Positions 21,680 through 22,284 of a stretch of 22,284 nt of DNA are shown in pieces; positions within the stretch are counted from its first letter, which is position 1, and every line of letters starts with the position of its first letter. A program made the position numbers and the translations under genes. The notes beneath the pieces were generated by a model. The model was not told the DNA's origin. It saw only the letters and a list, made by a program, of their open reading frames with translations, and ran no database searches. The DNA is taken from the NCBI GenBank assembly GCA_002424545.1, contig DIKL01000001.1, forward strand, positions 544 through 22,827, read 5' to 3'. Source of the DNA: Syntrophaceae bacterium UBA5619. GTDB taxonomy: Bacteria; Desulfobacterota; Syntrophia; Syntrophales; UBA5619.

Positions 21680-22284
21680 TTAATTCAGCAGGATCGAGCA
21701 GTGACGCGGATCAAAGTGCAGGGAAATCTCTCCCCCCTCCCGGACGGCGGTGGTCGGCTCGATCCGGAAGATCAGCAGGGTCTCCCCGACCCGGATCTCT
21801 CCCTCGTAGGCGTCGCCGACGAAAACCAGCGATGCCACTTTCCCCCGAAAGATGTTCCGCCCGACCTGCCCGTCTCCATCCAAAACGCGGATGAATTCCG
21901 GGCGGATGCACACCGTGACCGCCATACCGGGCGGGGCGTTGATCTTCTTTTCGCAGCAGATGACGCCGATCGCCGAATCGACGGTGGTCTCGTTCTCCCC
22001 CACCGCCGCCACCCGGCCCTCGATAAAGTTCGCCCGACCGATAAAATCCGCCACAAACCGCCGGTCCGAGTCGAAATAGATCTCCCAGGGCGTCCCCATC
22101 TCGACGATGCGGCCGCTTTTCATCACCGCAACCGTGTCCGACAAAGACAGCGCCTCGATCCGGTCGTGGGTTACGTAAACCGCGGTAATCTTGAGTTCGG
22201 TGAGAAAGGCGCGCAACTCCTTTCGCGTCTCCTCCCGAAGCTTGGCGTCGAGGTTGGAGAGGGGCTCGTCGAAGAGGATCACCT
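21680..22284 (-). CDS. ABC transporter ATP-binding subunit, 5'-truncated by window edge
   Basis: Only the C-terminal 201 residues are visible; the Walker A and signature motifs lie outside the window. The fragment starts at Walker B plus D-loop (VILFDEPLSNLDAKLR), then has the H-switch THDRIEALSLSD, where most relatives have THDQ, and GRIVEMGTPWEIYFDS. The remainder (about 85-200) is a TOBE-type regulatory domain with VCIRPEFIRV. This is the layout of CUT1/FbpC/PotA-type importers. It ends 12 bases before the permease gene and is surely its partner. Ferric iron, phosphonate, thiamine or another small solute would fit; the sequence does not decide. Confidence 0.92.
   Translation of the reverse strand, partial: VILFDEPLSNLDAKLREETRKELRAFLTELKITAVYVTHDRIEALSLSDTVAVMKSGRIVEMGTPWEIYFDSDRRFVADFIGRANFIEGRVAAVGENETTVDSAIGVICCEKKINAPPGMAVTVCIRPEFIRVLDGDGQVGRNIFRGKVASLVFVGDAYEGEIRVGETLLIFRIEPTTAVREGGEISLHFDPRHCSILLN

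Overview
The window is a gene-dense, high-GC stretch of bacterial chromosome carrying mostly housekeeping genes. Reading frames are long, gaps are short, and several stops and starts overlap. I see no rRNA, tRNA, insertion sequence, phage gene or CRISPR array. The gene types suggest a deltaproteobacterium in the broad sense (Desulfobacterota), perhaps near the Syntrophales. Pointers are an MJ0042 zinc-ribbon/DUF3426 protein, a radical-SAM/DUF2344 fusion next to rplU-rpmA, a PcnB-type polymerase with a basic tail, and a four-S1-domain protein. This placement is inference from gene content.

Layout. (1) 3-3861, plus strand: purH (5' end missing), purE, tsaC and pcnB are packed with gaps of 10 and 1 nt and an ATGA overlap; they join late purine synthesis to tRNA modification and RNA 3'-end processing. 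(2) 3915-5453, minus: hpt (purine salvage) followed by a zinc-ribbon membrane protein. (3) 5602-6462, minus: a cysteine-rich protein resembling the YkgJ-type cluster proteins, divergent from (4) 6614-9145, plus: a two-module radical SAM protein. (5) 9246-12541, plus: rplU, rpmA, a cold-shock protein, obgE and proB, behind a good sigma-70-like promoter. Strong hairpins lie in the gaps before and after obgE. (6) 19900 down to 12590, minus: uvrB, 5-formyltetrahydrofolate cyclo-ligase, a four-S1-domain protein, uvrC, a GDT1/UPF0016 membrane transporter and ogt, a DNA-repair-centred cluster. (7) 22284 down to 19988, minus: an ABC importer ATPase (cut by the window end) and a fused double permease of the FbpB/ThiP type.

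I did not find a clear undescribed defence or mobile system. The points most worth a second look are: an Obg whose G4 motif reads GKID instead of NKxD; a perfect 14-bp inverted repeat between obgE and proB and a long imperfect hairpin before obgE; the nucleotide-excision-repair genes interleaved with an S1 RNA-binding protein, folate, metal and alkyl-repair genes; an uncharacterised cysteine-cluster protein divergent from an uncharacterised radical SAM enzyme; and a possible frameshift at the end of the GDT1 gene. No gene-free stretch exceeds about 212 bases.
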